Both the position numbers and the translations under genes were made by a program. A DNA stretch of 64,000 nt from Streptococcus australis ATCC 700641 (GTDB taxonomy: Bacteria; Bacillota; Bacilli; Lactobacillales; Streptococcaceae). This document shows positions 16,397-26,523 of the stretch, piece by piece; the stretch's first letter is position 1, and the number at the start of each line of letters is the position of its first letter. Under the pieces are notes generated by a model. It had not been told where the DNA came from, searched no databases, and worked only from the letters and a program-made list of their open reading frames with translations. The stretch spans positions 1,944,545-2,008,544 of the forward strand of contig NZ_GL636091.1 of assembly GCF_000186465.1 (NCBI RefSeq). Direction: 5' to 3'.

Positions 16397-16552
16397 TTAA
16401 CTTCCCCAATTAAGGATCCATCTCATAGTTCCTAGTAAGACTTTGACAAAGAGGAACATAAAGAAAAGTTCCGCAATAAACCAAAGACCTTTCAATAGAT
16501 AAATAATCGGCTTAATCATGAGCAGAACAAAGATTCCAACAATCCATCTCAT
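16397..16552 (-). CDS. 51-residue membrane protein
   Basis: An open frame of 51 codons starts at ATG 16552 after GGAGGGTGGACC, a strong ribosome site. The product is very hydrophobic: MRWIVGIFVLLMIKPIIYLL at the start, then GLWFIAELFFMFLFVKVLLG, and an end MRWILNWGS that echoes the first residues. Two membrane helices (about 3-19 and 23-42) are likely. It lies between hup and perR on the same strand. I do not recognise the family. The codons look normal and the ribosome site is better than most here, so I think it is real. Confidence 0.7.
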   Translation of the reverse strand: MRWIVGIFVLLMIKPIIYLLKGLWFIAELFFMFLFVKVLLGTMRWILNWGS

Positions 16553-16623
16553 GGTCCACCCTCCATTTCTCACTTTTTTCTATTATACTCCTATTTATAG
16601 GCCCTGTCTAGAAAGGACTCCAA

Positions 16624-16658
16624 AACAAAAAATCCCTTCTAGCAAGCTAGAAGGAACT
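16624..16658 (-). terminator. Terminator of hup
   Basis: The minus-strand stem TTCCTTCTAGC/GCTAGAAGGGA with a short loop is followed by TTTTTTG. Confidence 0.85.
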
Positions 16659-16671
16659 TTTATAATCACAA

Positions 16672-16947
16672 TTATTTAACTGCGTCTTTAAGAGCTTTAC
16701 CAGCTTTGAATGCTGGAACTTTAGAAGCAGCGATTTTGATTTCTTTACCAGTTTGTGGGTTGCGACCTTTACGAGCTGCACGTTCACGAACTTCGAAGTT
16801 ACCGAAACCGATCAATTGAACTTTTTCACCTTTTGAAAGGTATTCTGAAACAGCTGCAAATACAGCGTCTACTGCTGCTGCTGAGTCTTTTTTAGTCAAT
16901 TCTGTAGCTTCTGCCACTTTTGCGATCAAATCTTGTTTGTTAGCCAT
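16672..16947 (-). CDS. hup: DNA-binding protein HU
   Basis: The protein has 91 residues and is a histone-like dimer that bends and compacts DNA. The core motif is [19 protein letters not shown], the DNA-clasping arm of the HU/IHF family, followed by the standard ending [14 protein letters not shown]. Codon use is that of a highly expressed gene. It stands alone, with its own promoter region (16948-17081) and terminator. HU is normally the only member of this family in streptococci. Confidence 0.96.
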   Translation of the reverse strand: MANKQDLIAKVAEATELTKKDSAAAVDAVFAAVSEYLSKGEKVQLIGFGNFEVRERAARKGRNPQTGKEIKIAASKVPAFKAGKALKDAVK

Positions 16948-17081
16948 TTAACAAATCCTCCAAATTTTTTTAGGTTTTACCCTTAACATCTCTATCATAT
17001 CTAAAAAATGCTTTTAGGTCAAGTACTAAACCTATTTTTATAAACTTTTATGTAGGAATAGATTCCTTTAATGACGGGCTT

Positions 17082-17915
17082 CTATGCAAATCGGACAAGA
17101 ACTGCCCAAGCATCTTCACCAGTGTGAGTTTGAATGATCGAACCTGTTTCTAAAACAGAGATTGGAGTTGCAACAAAAGGCTGTAATTGCGCCTTCATTT
17201 GGTTAGCAAAGTCAGGTCCACCAGCATAGGAAATTCCTATCTCAGCGATTTCTTTACCGGATAATTCTTGCATCAACTCGTCCAACCATTTTTTAAAGGT
17301 CTTCTGTCCGCGTCCTTTGACAATCGGTTGCAGTTCATCGTTCTTCATTTCCATTACAACCCGAATATTCAAAAGGGAACTCAATAAACCAGTTACGCGG
17401 CCAATCCGGCCTCCTTTAACCAGGTTTTCCAGTGTAGAAACTCCAATGTAGAGTCTAGATTTTTGCTTGACCTCTTCAATGCGGGCTACAATTTCCTCTA
17501 CTCTAGCACCTTCTTGAGCCAGTTTCGCTGCTTCTACCACTTGGAACTTCATGGCCTGGTCCGTAAAGCTACTATCGATCACCGTTACATCTGCATTGGC
17601 TAAGGTAGCTCCTTGACGTGCAGCTTCCACTGTACCAGATAAGGCATGGGACATATGGATTGCAATAATTTGCGCACCTTCTTTAGCCAATCCTTCAAAC
17701 GTTTCCGCAAACACACCTACTGGAGGTTGACTAGTCTTTGGAAGGTTTTTACTGGATTTCATCAACTGAAGGAATTCTCCTTCGGTTAATTCCGCATCTG
17801 AGTAGAGGACACCATCCACCATAACAGAGAGGGGAACGATGGTAATTCCGTATTTTTCAACAACTTCAGGCTCAATCGTTACGGATGAGTCTGTAACAAT
17901 TTTTACTTGTGACAT
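17082..17915 (-). CDS. DegV family fatty-acid-binding protein
   Basis: The protein has 277 residues. The N-terminal motif is [27 protein letters not shown] and the second-domain stretch [18 protein letters not shown] are typical of DegV proteins. Family members bind a fatty acid between two domains and serve as FakB-type carriers for the fatty acid kinase FakA. Whether this one is a FakB partner cannot be told from sequence. It lies 83 bases downstream of the phosphoesterase gene on the same strand. Confidence 0.92.
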   Translation of the reverse strand: MSQVKIVTDSSVTIEPEVVEKYGITIVPLSVMVDGVLYSDAELTEGEFLQLMKSSKNLPKTSQPPVGVFAETFEGLAKEGAQIIAIHMSHALSGTVEAARQGATLANADVTVIDSSFTDQAMKFQVVEAAKLAQEGARVEEIVARIEEVKQKSRLYIGVSTLENLVKGGRIGRVTGLLSSLLNIRVVMEMKNDELQPIVKGRGQKTFKKWLDELMQELSGKEIAEIGISYAGGPDFANQMKAQLQPFVATPISVLETGSIIQTHTGEDAWAVLVRFA

Positions 17916-17998
17916 AACATTCCTACAATCTTTTCTTAGATATATCCATTCTATTATATCAAATTTTCTAGGCTTTTGTGGGACAAAGTCCTATTTAC

Positions 17999-18730
17999 TT
18001 AATCATCGATAGCTGCAAATCCCTCATTGAGCAAAGCAACATCGGCCTTCATTCCACTTTCATCAAAGAGAATACCATGGAGGACGCCACCATAAACAGC
18101 TCCACCATCCATACCAATCTTCCCATCTTCGGTCACCCAGAGTTTTTTGGTTCCAATCTTTTGATCCAAGAGATAGTGGACGGGAGTATGACCGAAAACA
18201 ATGGTCTTTCCTGTCTGATTGGTCGCTTCATGGAAGGGTTGGCGGATCCAGACTTTCTGATAATCCGTCGTTTCGTGCCAATCAGGTAAGTTTAAGTCAA
18301 GGCCAGCATGCACAAAAATATAGTGTTCTGTTTCATAGACAAAAGGAAGCAAACGGATGAAAGCAACTAGGTCCCCACAAGTCTCTTGCACGCGCCGAGC
18401 ATCCTCCACGCCATCTACTGGATCTGTGAGGGGACGACCAAGCAAAGAGTTAATCGTGGTATCACCACCATTTCGTCGGTAATGGTCGTAGCGTTCGGTC
18501 GGGTTATCAATCCAGGCTAAAAACATGTATTCGTGGTTCCCAGAAAGACAGATTGCCCCTTGCTGTTCGACAACATCTTTGACCAGTTCGATCACTCTAC
18601 GACTATCTTCTCCACGGTCTATCAGATCTCCGAGAAAAACCAACTGGGACTGACCATCCCAATGAGTCATCAGTTCCTCCAGCATACCTGCTTTTCCATG
18701 AATGTCTCCGACTACGAAATAGCTTCCCAT
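17999..18730 (-). CDS. Calcineurin-like metallophosphoesterase (serine/threonine phosphatase type)
   Basis: The enzyme has 243 residues. The metal-binding motifs of the family are in order: GDIHGK (residues 8-13), FLGDLIDRGEDSRRV, SGNHEYMF, and C-terminal FGHTPVH. This is the PrpA/ApaH-like type, acting on phosphoproteins or dinucleoside tetraphosphates; the exact substrate is uncertain. It begins 16 bases after recN and may share the xseA-recN transcript. Confidence 0.88.
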   Translation of the reverse strand: MGSYFVVGDIHGKAGMLEELMTHWDGQSQLVFLGDLIDRGEDSRRVIELVKDVVEQQGAICLSGNHEYMFLAWIDNPTERYDHYRRNGGDTTINSLLGRPLTDPVDGVEDARRVQETCGDLVAFIRLLPFVYETEHYIFVHAGLDLNLPDWHETTDYQKVWIRQPFHEATNQTGKTIVFGHTPVHYLLDQKIGTKKLWVTEDGKIGMDGGAVYGGVLHGILFDESGMKADVALLNEGFAAIDD

Positions 18731-18746
18731 ATCAGTTCCTTTCTTT

Positions 18747-20411
18747 TTAGGACGGCCGTTTTAGCAATTGTTCTGCCTGCATGCGGGCTGCTTCTGTCAC
18801 ATCTTCACCAGCTAGCATCTTGGCTACTTCTTCGACCCGCTCTTCATGACTGAGCAAACGAACGGTCGAAACCGTTGAAAATTCATCACTTACTTTTTCG
18901 ATAAAGAACTGGTAATCGGCTGCTGCAATCACCTGAGGCAAATGAGAGATGGCTAGCACCTGTCCATAACGCCCAATCTTATAAATCTTCGAAGCAATGG
19001 CTTGAGCGACCCGACCAGATACCCCTGTATCCACCTCGTCAAAGACGATACTGGTCTTGCCTTCTTTGCGGGAAAAGGCTGACTTGATGGCCAACATGAG
19101 ACGGGACAATTCCCCACCTGATGCTACTTTTACCAAAGGCTTAAAGTCCTCCCCAGGGTTGGTCGAAATATAAAACTCAACCGTTTCGTTCCCTTCACGG
19201 TTAAATTTAGATGGGGTAAAACGCACTTGGAAACGGGCTTTTTCCATATAGAGATCCGCTAGTTCCTGCTGGATCTCTGCTTCCAGCTGCTGGGCCAAGT
19301 CATGGCGTCCTTGACTCAGTTCTTTAGCCAAGCCAACCAGCTGACCTTCCATGGACTTGAGTTCTTTCTCTAAGTCTTCAGAGGAGGTTCCCCCTCCTGT
19401 TAATAGGCTATATTCCTTGCTAATTTGCTCCAGATAATCAAGAACATCCTTTACTTGACCGCCGTACTTACGCGTGATCGAGTGAATTAGGTCTAATCGA
19501 GCTTCTACCTGCATCAAGCGGTTGCCGTCAAAGTCCAAGCCATCTACCAGATCCTCCAAGCGTTTGGTCAGATCTTCCAGAGTATAGTAGGTCTCAGCCA
19601 GTTGGTCAGACAAGGTCTTGTATTCCGGATCATACTCTTCGATACCTTGCAGATCATTCATGGCCGATCGAACATTGCTAAGACTGGAGAAGTCTTCTGC
19701 ATCCAGCATAGCGTAGGCATTGCTTAGGGTATCCGCAATCATCTTATGATTGAGCAGGCGTTGCCGTTCTTGCTCTAACTGGACATCTTCATCCAGGGAC
19801 AAGGCAGCCGCCTCGATTTCCGAAATTTGGTATTCCAGCATTTCGATGCGAGCTTGGTTTTCCTGGTTATTTTTTTGGATTTGCAAGACCTGCTTGCGCA
19901 AGGACTTGTAATTCTCAAAAGTCTCTCTATAGGCCTTCTTCGTCGCAAAAAAAGCATCTTCCCCAAAGCTATCCAGCATAGCGATATGCAATGGAGCCCG
20001 CATCAGTTCTTCCTGATCGTGCTGGCCATGAATATCTACCAAATGCTGGCCAACCGCCTTGAGAACGGAGAGGTTAACCATCTGCCCATTGATGCGACTG
20101 ACACTCCGACCATTCTGGAAAATTTCTCTGCGAATAATCAACTCCTCTGCCCATTCTAAGCCCTGCTCCTCAAAAAGCTGCTGAAGGGCACGGTTTTCAT
20201 CAATCGCAAAGAGGCCTTCAATCTCAGCCTTAGGAGCACCGTGGCGGATGACATCAGTCGTCGCCCGGCTCCCCAGCATCATATTCATAGCATCGATAAT
20301 GATGGATTTTCCTGCACCAGTTTCACCGGTTAAAACCGTCATCCCCGTCTCAAAATTCAGAGCGATTTCTTCAATGATGGCAAAGTTTTTAATTGAAATT
20401 TCTAATAGCAT
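18747..20411 (-). CDS. recN: DNA repair protein RecN
   Basis: This SMC-like ATPase has 554 residues and acts early in double-strand-break repair. Walker A is GETGAGKS (29-36). A long coiled-coil middle (about 155-380) is rich in Glu, Gln and Leu. The ABC signature region is ASGGELSRLMLA and Walker B is SIVFDEVDTGVSG. The length is normal. It follows argR by 7 bases as the last or next-to-last gene of the xseA-xseB-ispA-tlyA-argR-recN operon, a conserved order in streptococci. Confidence 0.96.
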   Translation of the reverse strand: MLLEISIKNFAIIEEIALNFETGMTVLTGETGAGKSIIIDAMNMMLGSRATTDVIRHGAPKAEIEGLFAIDENRALQQLFEEQGLEWAEELIIRREIFQNGRSVSRINGQMVNLSVLKAVGQHLVDIHGQHDQEELMRAPLHIAMLDSFGEDAFFATKKAYRETFENYKSLRKQVLQIQKNNQENQARIEMLEYQISEIEAAALSLDEDVQLEQERQRLLNHKMIADTLSNAYAMLDAEDFSSLSNVRSAMNDLQGIEEYDPEYKTLSDQLAETYYTLEDLTKRLEDLVDGLDFDGNRLMQVEARLDLIHSITRKYGGQVKDVLDYLEQISKEYSLLTGGGTSSEDLEKELKSMEGQLVGLAKELSQGRHDLAQQLEAEIQQELADLYMEKARFQVRFTPSKFNREGNETVEFYISTNPGEDFKPLVKVASGGELSRLMLAIKSAFSRKEGKTSIVFDEVDTGVSGRVAQAIASKIYKIGRYGQVLAISHLPQVIAAADYQFFIEKVSDEFSTVSTVRLLSHEERVEEVAKMLAGEDVTEAARMQAEQLLKRPS

Positions 20412-20418
20412 CTCTCTC

Positions 20419-20850
20419 CTACCATTCCATCAATCGTTGTTCGATAAACTGTGCCTTTTCTTCCGAGCGGGCCACAATGAAAATACTATTATCGTCTGAA
20501 ATCATACTAAAGATGATGGCATCAAAATCTTCCTGCAGATGCCGCTTGACTAAATAGGCTGTCCCTGGGACAAGCTTGAGGGTCAAAAAACTCCCCATGC
20601 GTTCAAACGATTGAAGATTATTTTCTGCTAATTTTCCACTATGTTGGACGCGTGGCAATTCATAGACATAGGCTGAACCTTTTAATGGTGTTTTAATAAT
20701 CCCTAGCTCTTTAATATCACGGGAAACAGTCGCTTGTGTCGCAGAAATCCCTGCTTCTTTCAAATGCTCAACAATTGCATCCTGAGTACCGACCTTATTT
20801 TCACGAATAAAGCGGCGTATTTTTTCTAATCGGTTTTGTTTACTATTCAT
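20419..20850 (-). CDS. argR: Arginine repressor ArgR/AhrC
   Basis: The protein has 143 residues from the ATG at 20850 (MNSKQNRLEKIRRFIREN). That start overlaps the tlyA stop by 8 bases (ATGAATAG), which suggests coupling. A longer frame from a TTG at 20889 has no ribosome site and would add unconserved residues. The N-terminal winged helix has ATQATVSRDIKELGI. The C-terminal hexamerisation and arginine-binding domain has VPGTAYLVK and SDDNSIFIVARSEE. It should repress arginine synthesis and activate catabolism genes elsewhere. Streptococci often have several ArgR paralogues. Confidence 0.93.
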   Translation of the reverse strand: MNSKQNRLEKIRRFIRENKVGTQDAIVEHLKEAGISATQATVSRDIKELGIIKTPLKGSAYVYELPRVQHSGKLAENNLQSFERMGSFLTLKLVPGTAYLVKRHLQEDFDAIIFSMISDDNSIFIVARSEEKAQFIEQRLMEW

Positions 20851-21658
20851 GTTTAAAATCAGTGTGGGCTTTGTCGACGACTGCTGCAAACTCTTGCTGA
20901 TCGAGACAATTTTGCCCGGTATTTTTTTCTAAATAAAGTAAAAATTCAATATTGCCATGGCCCCCTTGAATCGGTGAATAATCCACTCCCAAGATAGAGA
21001 AGCCATGTTCTAACGCAAAGCCTTGAACCTGTTCCAAAACGGACAGATGGACCTTAGCATCCTTGATAATCCCATTTTTCCCAATCTGCTCCCGACCAGC
21101 TTCAAACTGGGGCTTGACAAGAGCGACCACCTGGCCTCCTTCTTGTAAAATCCCATGAAGGGCAGGTAAGATGAGATTGAGGGAAATAAAACTAACATCA
21201 ATGCTAGCAAAACTTGGTCTATGCTCAAAATCCTCAGACGTCGCATAGCGGAAGTTGAACTGCTCCATCGAGATGACACGAGGATCCTGACGGAGTTTCC
21301 AAGCCAACTGATTGGTCCCTACATCCACTGCATAGACCAAGGCGGCTCCATTTTGGAGCATGACATCCGTAAAGCCCCCTGTTGAGGCACCAATATCTAG
21401 CGTGACCTTATCCTGCAAGTTAATCTCAAAAAGGTCCAAGGCCTTTTCTAACTTGAGACCACCGCGACTGACATATTTGAGTTTTTCACCCTTGAGTTTT
21501 AATTCAGTCGCTTCATCAATTTTTTCACCTGGTTTATCGAAGCGTTCGCCATTATGGACCGCAACGACCAAACCGGCCATCACACCGCGTTTAGCCTGCT
21601 CCCGGGTTTCAAATAGTCCCTGCTTGTAGGCCAGTACGTCAACTCTTTCCTTGACCAT
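20843..21658 (-). CDS. tlyA: TlyA-family rRNA 2'-O-methyltransferase
   Basis: The protein has 271 residues. An N-terminal S4 RNA-binding domain (about 3-60, ending in KYVSRGGLKLEKAL) is followed by an FtsJ-like methyltransferase domain with SAM motif DIGASTGGFTD (about 86-96) and AVDVGTNQLAWKL. By family it methylates ribosomal RNA; some members also show haemolysin-like activity. It overlaps ispA by 20 bases and argR by 8, consistent with tight coupling in the operon. Confidence 0.93.
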   Translation of the reverse strand: MVKERVDVLAYKQGLFETREQAKRGVMAGLVVAVHNGERFDKPGEKIDEATELKLKGEKLKYVSRGGLKLEKALDLFEINLQDKVTLDIGASTGGFTDVMLQNGAALVYAVDVGTNQLAWKLRQDPRVISMEQFNFRYATSEDFEHRPSFASIDVSFISLNLILPALHGILQEGGQVVALVKPQFEAGREQIGKNGIIKDAKVHLSVLEQVQGFALEHGFSILGVDYSPIQGGHGNIEFLLYLEKNTGQNCLDQQEFAAVVDKAHTDFKHE

Positions 21659-22526
21659 GAATTCTAAGTCTTTCTATTATGTTCTTGATTCCAGTCCCTT
21701 CGAAGGAAACTTGATTAGAGATGTGATCGAGCAGGTCCTCACAGGCATCCAACTCCCGATCCAAATAAGCCTGCGCTCCATCTAGACCAAGTAGTGCTGG
21801 ATAGGTTGATTTTTCAGCATGCAGGTCCTTCTGAGGGGTTTTTCCTAAAGAGGCAAAATCGGCTGTCACATCCAAAATATCATCCCGAATCTGGAAGGCC
21901 AACCCTAAATGGATGCCAATTTCCTCTAAGAGAGTCGCAACAGCTGGCTCAAGCTCTAAGAGGATTCCCGCAGCTTGGAAAGGATATGCTAGCAGTCGTC
22001 CCGTCTTATTGGCATGGATGACTTGCAACTGGTCCAAGGTCAGGCTCGCTCCTTCCCCTTCCATATCCAAGACTTGGCCTGCTACCATCCCAGCTGTCCC
22101 TGAAGCATCCGATAATAAGGCGATCAGTTGCACCTGGATAGAAGCTGGAAGATCCGCTTCTGCCACACAGCCAAAGGCATCTAAGAAGAGGGAGTCTCCT
22201 GCTAAGATGGCTAGGTCTTCCCCAAATTTTTTGTGGTTGGTCAATTGACCACGACGATAATCATCGTTATCCATCGCTGGTAAATCATCATGAATCAAGC
22301 TTCCCGTATGGATCATTTCAAGAGCGGCTGCCACCTGAAAATGAGCCTCAAGGATTGGAGCATGAAAGGCCTCTAGTAATTCCAATAAGAGCAAAGGCCG
22401 AATCCGTTTGCCCCCTGCACGGACTGAATAAAGGATGGATTCTACCAAGCGGGGAGCGATTTGTTTAGCCTCGTAGAAGCCTTCAATCTCTTTTTCAACC
22501 CCTTGCAGTTTTTCTTCTAAAATCAT
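21639..22526 (-). CDS. ispA: Polyprenyl (farnesyl/geranylgeranyl) diphosphate synthase
   Basis: The enzyme has 295 residues and is a trans-isoprenyl diphosphate synthase that condenses isopentenyl units. The first Asp-rich motif is DDLPAMDND (with LIHDD) and the second is RDDILDV. The KRIRP substrate motif lies near the N-terminus and GSLIHDD in the middle. It supplies farnesyl diphosphate for undecaprenyl phosphate and wall synthesis. It overlaps xseB by 4 bases. Confidence 0.94.
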   Translation of the reverse strand: MILEEKLQGVEKEIEGFYEAKQIAPRLVESILYSVRAGGKRIRPLLLLELLEAFHAPILEAHFQVAAALEMIHTGSLIHDDLPAMDNDDYRRGQLTNHKKFGEDLAILAGDSLFLDAFGCVAEADLPASIQVQLIALLSDASGTAGMVAGQVLDMEGEGASLTLDQLQVIHANKTGRLLAYPFQAAGILLELEPAVATLLEEIGIHLGLAFQIRDDILDVTADFASLGKTPQKDLHAEKSTYPALLGLDGAQAYLDRELDACEDLLDHISNQVSFEGTGIKNIIERLRIHGQGKS

Positions 22527-22735
22527 ACCAGTTCCGTTTCTGAGCCATCTGCTTGCATAACCTTGACCAAGGTCTTTTCAGCCTGATCAAGCGTTTCTTG
22601 CAAGTCTTTTGATAGCTTCATTCCTTTCTGAAACTCTGAGATGGCCTCTTCGAGGGGCACTTGCCCACTTTCCAATTTTTGAACAATAGCTTCCAAATCA
22701 GCTAAATTTTCTTCAAATTTCTTTTCTTTCGACAT
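22523..22735 (-). CDS. xseB: Exodeoxyribonuclease VII small subunit
   Basis: The protein has 70 residues with the typical XseB pattern [18 protein letters not shown] and [15 protein letters not shown], two helices that bind the large subunit. The start overlaps the end of xseA by 23 bases, as is usual for this gene pair. With XseA it forms the single-strand-specific exonuclease VII. Confidence 0.95.
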   Translation of the reverse strand: MSKEKKFEENLADLEAIVQKLESGQVPLEEAISEFQKGMKLSKDLQETLDQAEKTLVKVMQADGSETELV

Positions 22736-24053
22736 GCTTTACCTCTACTTCTACTTGCCCATCCCGCATGACTAGCGTCAAGGCATCCTTTTCTTTGATT
22801 GTATCTACACTATCCAGAACATGATCTCCAGCCTGCACCAAGGCGTATCCTCTAGCCACGATACGACTGGTATCCAACATCAAGAGAGCTTCTGATAGGC
22901 GCTTGGCATCTGCTGCTTTTGTCTGGTAGAGCTCCTTGATTTTCAAGGTCATCAAACGCTCCATTTGGAGAATCTGGTCTCGATAGCGCTCAAGTTGATG
23001 CTGGGGCGCTTGAGAAGCCAATCGATGGCGGAGTTCTTGTAACTGGCGGCTATTTCTGGTAACTGACTCTGACACAGCCTGTTTCAGTCGCAACTGAATC
23101 TGATCTATTTTTTGCAGATAAGAATCATACAGCCGCTCTGGTTGACGGAAGATGACCGATTGGCTTAGTTTTTGCAGTCGCTCCCGATTATATACTAGGC
23201 GGTTGCGCATAGCGGTTGCCATCCGCCCTTCCTGCTTCTGCAAATGATTGAGTAGGTCCAACTTGGTCACAGGCGTCGCTAGCTCAGCCGCAGCTGTAGG
23301 AGTGGCTGCCCGCCGATCTGCTACAAAGTCTGCCAGAGTGGTATCTGTCTCATGTCCCACACTGGAAATAATGGGAACTCTAGACTCAAAAATAGCCCGC
23401 ACAACTGGCTCTTCATTAAAGGCCCATAGGTCCTCGATGGACCCACCACCACGACCGATGATCAAGACATCTAGGTCCGTCCGAGCATTGGCTTTCTGGA
23501 TATTGGCGACAATTTCTTGAGCTGCCCCCTCTCCTTGTACCTTGGTTGGAAAAAGGAGAATCTCCACACCAGGAAAACGCCGAGTAACAGTCGTAATAAT
23601 ATCGCGAATAACAGCCCCACTCTGACTGGTAATGACCCCAATTTTATTAGAGAACTGGGGAATGGCCTGTTTGAACTTCTCTTGAAAGAGACCTTCTTCT
23701 TGGAGTTTCTTTTTCAACTGCTCGAACTGAATGGCTAAAGCGCCCACACCATCTGGCTCCGCCTTTTCAATGACAATGGAATAACTCCCACTTGGCTCAT
23801 AGAGCTGAATGCGACCAATAACATTGATCTTCATGCCTTCTTCTAGCTCAAAACCAAAACTCTTATAGATTCCAGCCCAGACAGTCGCCTGAATCACAGC
23901 CTTTTCATCCTTTAGAGAGAAATACTGGTGATTGGGACGCTTCCGAAAATTCGAAACCTGACCCGTCAAATAGACCCGCTCCAGATAGGGGTCCTTATCA
24001 AATTTTAACTTGAGGTATTTGGTCAGACTGGATACCGATAAATACTCTGACAT
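22713..24053 (-). CDS. xseA: Exodeoxyribonuclease VII large subunit
   Basis: The enzyme has 446 residues. The N-terminal OB-fold (about 1-100) is [20 protein letters not shown]. The catalytic domain holds [30 protein letters not shown] and [23 protein letters not shown] written across about 145-255. A coiled-coil tail then binds XseB. It is the first gene of the operon reaching to recN. Confidence 0.95.
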   Translation of the reverse strand: MSEYLSVSSLTKYLKLKFDKDPYLERVYLTGQVSNFRKRPNHQYFSLKDEKAVIQATVWAGIYKSFGFELEEGMKINVIGRIQLYEPSGSYSIVIEKAEPDGVGALAIQFEQLKKKLQEEGLFQEKFKQAIPQFSNKIGVITSQSGAVIRDIITTVTRRFPGVEILLFPTKVQGEGAAQEIVANIQKANARTDLDVLIIGRGGGSIEDLWAFNEEPVVRAIFESRVPIISSVGHETDTTLADFVADRRAATPTAAAELATPVTKLDLLNHLQKQEGRMATAMRNRLVYNRERLQKLSQSVIFRQPERLYDSYLQKIDQIQLRLKQAVSESVTRNSRQLQELRHRLASQAPQHQLERYRDQILQMERLMTLKIKELYQTKAADAKRLSEALLMLDTSRIVARGYALVQAGDHVLDSVDTIKEKDALTLVMRDGQVEVEVKHVERKEI

Positions 24054-24125
24054 GGTTCCCCTTTCACACGGAAAATTCTAGTATAAATTATACCAAAAAT
24101 AAGCGGAAAAATCTGATTCTACCTA

Positions 24126-24160
24126 CGGAAAAAGCCCCAGATTTCATCATCTGAGACTTG
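24126..24160 (-). terminator. Terminator of nnrD
   Basis: The minus-strand stem AAGTCTCAGAT/ATCTGGGGCTT (with G-T pairs) is followed by TTTTTC, within about 10 bases of the stop at 24166. Confidence 0.75.
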
Positions 24161-24165
24161 ATTTT

Positions 24166-25020
24166 TTATTGGCAGTTGGAAAGGCAAATTTCCATCATCC
24201 ATTTTGGAATTTCTCGACTAATCGTGGTCGGTAAAACTACATAAGCCTCCTTACTCAAGTCATTTGCAATAGCCGAATGAAGGTAGGTCGCGACTGCCAC
24301 GCGCTCATAGAGCCCAACCTGTGGAAATTGACCTGCAAACCCCGCGATCATCCCTGCCAAGGTATCGCCCATACCACCCGTTGCCTGGTAAGGACCACCA
24401 ACTGTTAGTTGGTAATAATCTGCTTGCCCTTGTTGCCAAATCTTAGTCTGGGGTCCCTTTTGGACCAGAATACTTGCTGGAGGAAGTTGGGATAGAGCCA
24501 GCCTTGTTGCTTCTTCCCCTTGGTCTCCAATCGCTATACCTGACATCGCCTCCCATTCTTTTTGATGAGGAGTAAAGACCAGATGCGCTTGAGGAAGAGG
24601 CAAAGCTAAGCGCGTGTAGAGGCTAATAGCTCCGCCATCTAGAATGAGCACTTGGTGAGGCTGAACCCTGTCAAAAACTAGCTGTACAAGATGTGTCCCT
24701 AGATCATTGTCCTTAAGACCCGGCCCTAACAAAACAACGCCTGCTTTGGCGATTTGCTCAGTCAATAACTCTTGGTCAGTCACAGCAAATGCCATAGCTT
24801 CAGGTAGCTGACTATGGAGAGCAGGGATATTCTCCTGGTCTGTCGCAACCGTGACAAGACCCGCTCCACTATGAACAGCTGCTATGGCAGCCATCATAAT
24901 AGCTCCCCCGTAAGGGTAGGTTCCTCCAATCAAGAGAAGACGACCATAGTCTCCCTTGTGGGAGTCTGACGGACGACTAACAATAACTTGTTGTAGCAAT
25001 GTTTGGTCAACTCTTAGCAT
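24166..25020 (-). CDS. nnrD: ADP-dependent (S)-NAD(P)H-hydrate dehydratase
   Basis: The enzyme has 284 residues with a ribokinase-like fold and repairs hydrated NADH and NADPH. N-terminal LLIGGTYPYGGAIMMA, central HPHQKEW-type FTPHQKEWEAMSG and the nucleotide-site motif TGGMGDTLAGMIAG are the family hallmarks. The epimerase half (NnrE) that is fused in some bacteria is absent here, so this is the stand-alone dehydratase. It has its own terminator. Confidence 0.93.
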   Translation of the reverse strand: MLRVDQTLLQQVIVSRPSDSHKGDYGRLLLIGGTYPYGGAIMMAAIAAVHSGAGLVTVATDQENIPALHSQLPEAMAFAVTDQELLTEQIAKAGVVLLGPGLKDNDLGTHLVQLVFDRVQPHQVLILDGGAISLYTRLALPLPQAHLVFTPHQKEWEAMSGIAIGDQGEEATRLALSQLPPASILVQKGPQTKIWQQGQADYYQLTVGGPYQATGGMGDTLAGMIAGFAGQFPQVGLYERVAVATYLHSAIANDLSKEAYVVLPTTISREIPKWMMEICLSNCQ

Positions 25021-25060
25021 AAGCTTTCCTTCTTTCTCTCTTTATTTTATCACGTTTAAA

Positions 25061-25095
25061 CTAAAAAAAGGCAGGAAAGCAAGTTCCAACCTTCA
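25061..25095 (-). terminator. Probable terminator of folD
   Basis: On the minus strand an imperfect AAGG-TT-GGAA/TTTCC-TG-CCTT stem is followed by TTTTTTT, about 60 bases after the folD stop. Confidence 0.55.
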
Positions 25096-25152
25096 AAATT
25101 TTTCTAATCATTCTACAGCTACAAATACTGTCCCGACTTCATCCAAGCTGGT

Positions 25153-26007
25153 TTATTTTTTCAAGGCCCGAACAGCTGCCTCATAGGTCTGAGACATGAG
25201 CATGGTAATCGTCATAGGACCAACGCCACCTGGTACTGGAGTGATGTAGCTCGCTAGAGGAGCTACCTGTTCATAGTCCACATCTCCACAGAGCTTCCCA
25301 TTTTCGTCACGGTTCATACCGACATCAATAACGACAGCTCCCTCTTTAACAAAGTCAGCTGTAACAAATTTTGCACGACCGATTGCCACCACTAAGATAT
25401 CGGCTTTTCTAGCAATTTTAGCTAAATGATGAGTCCGCGAATGGGTCAAGGTCACCGTTGCATTTTTTGCTAGAAGAAGCTGGGCCATTGGTTTTCCAAC
25501 GATGTTGGAACGGCCAATGACGACTGCATTTTTCCCTTCGACATCAATATCGTATTCCCGGAACATTTCCATGATCCCAGCAGGAGTTGAGGGAACCATC
25601 ACCGGATTACCTGCCCAAAGATGCCCCATATTGAGAGGGTGGAAGCCGTCAACGTCCTTATTGGGATCAATGGCTAGTAAGACAGCCTCATCATCGATAT
25701 GGGCTGGTAGAGGCAACTGGACCAAAATACCATGCCAGAGCGGATCCTGATTGTAGCAATCAATGAGGGCCAATAAGTCTTCTTGGGAAATACTTTCTGG
25801 CACTCGAACGACTTCACTTCGAAATCCAGCTGCCAGAGCTGAGCGTTCTTTATTGCGGACATAGACCTGACTTGCTGGGTTTTCTCCCACCAAAATCACC
25901 ACCAAACCTGGGACCTGACCTGTTTCAGCCTTTAAGCGAGCAGTTTTTTCAGCCAATTCTCCCTGTAATTTTACTGCCAAGGCCTTCCCATCAATCACAT
26001 GTGTCAT
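25153..26007 (-). CDS. folD: Methylenetetrahydrofolate dehydrogenase/cyclohydrolase
   Basis: This bifunctional enzyme of one-carbon metabolism has 284 residues. [10 protein letters not shown] contains the catalytic Lys region and [17 protein letters not shown] is the NADP-binding motif. The ending [14 protein letters not shown] is diagnostic. I place the start at ATG 26007 ([10 protein letters not shown]), preceded by AAAGAGAT. The in-frame start seven codons upstream adds MNRKEIE, which is not typical of the family. Confidence 0.95.
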   Translation of the reverse strand: MTHVIDGKALAVKLQGELAEKTARLKAETGQVPGLVVILVGENPASQVYVRNKERSALAAGFRSEVVRVPESISQEDLLALIDCYNQDPLWHGILVQLPLPAHIDDEAVLLAIDPNKDVDGFHPLNMGHLWAGNPVMVPSTPAGIMEMFREYDIDVEGKNAVVIGRSNIVGKPMAQLLLAKNATVTLTHSRTHHLAKIARKADILVVAIGRAKFVTADFVKEGAVVIDVGMNRDENGKLCGDVDYEQVAPLASYITPVPGGVGPMTITMLMSQTYEAAVRALKK

Positions 26008-26124
26008 CTCAATCTCTTTTCTATTCAATATCTTCTCTATTATATCAGATTTGTGAACCTGTTCCTAACACTTCTTGATTAGACAAGGTTATAAGAAGAA
26101 ACTATAGCAGTTTTCTTCCAACAA

Positions 26125-26152
26125 AAAAGAGACTAGATGCTCTAGACTCTTG
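26125..26152 (-). terminator. Terminator of the DUF1797 gene
   Basis: The minus-strand stem AGAGTCTAGA/TCTAGTCTCT with loop GCA is followed by TTTTTT. Confidence 0.85.
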
Positions 26153-26163
26153 ATTGATACTTC

Positions 26164-26394
26164 TTAGTACAACAATTCGTAGATTTCCATTGCAATTAAG
26201 TCAATGCTATCGAATGTATAGGTCTCACGAGCTTCTACATCACGAAGAGTAAATACTGATCCATTTTCTTCATCATAGTTGTAAGCTACTTCAGCAACTA
26301 CAACCCCTTCACGTTCAAAATTACGTTTTAAGTTTCCACCGTCTTTCGTCATCGCTTCCAAACGGCTGATAATTCGTACCAAATGTGATTCCAT
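26164..26394 (-). CDS. DUF1797 (YkuJ-like) family protein
   Basis: The protein has 76 residues: MESHLVRIISRLEAMTKDGG at the start, then REGVVVAEVAYNYD and a C-terminal helix DSIDLIAMEIYELLY. This matches the small conserved Firmicute family DUF1797/YkuJ. Its structure is known in the family but no function is agreed. AGGAGA supports the start. It is a single gene with its own terminator. Confidence 0.88.
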   Translation of the reverse strand: MESHLVRIISRLEAMTKDGGNLKRNFEREGVVVAEVAYNYDEENGSVFTLRDVEARETYTFDSIDLIAMEIYELLY

Positions 26395-26523
26395 TTTGAT
26401 TCTCCTATTTACTTTCTACTCTCCTATTTTATCATAAAAGAAGGAGGAAATTCCAATAAAAATCAACTTTTCCACTTTTTTCCTCTTTATTCCATGCCTA
26501 AAACCGAACTCCATACTAAATTC

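Noticed and set aside
20851-20889. Longer ArgR from a TTG at 20889
   Set aside because: There is no ribosome site, the added residues are atypical for the family, and the ATG at 20850 gives the classic N-terminus and an overlap with tlyA.
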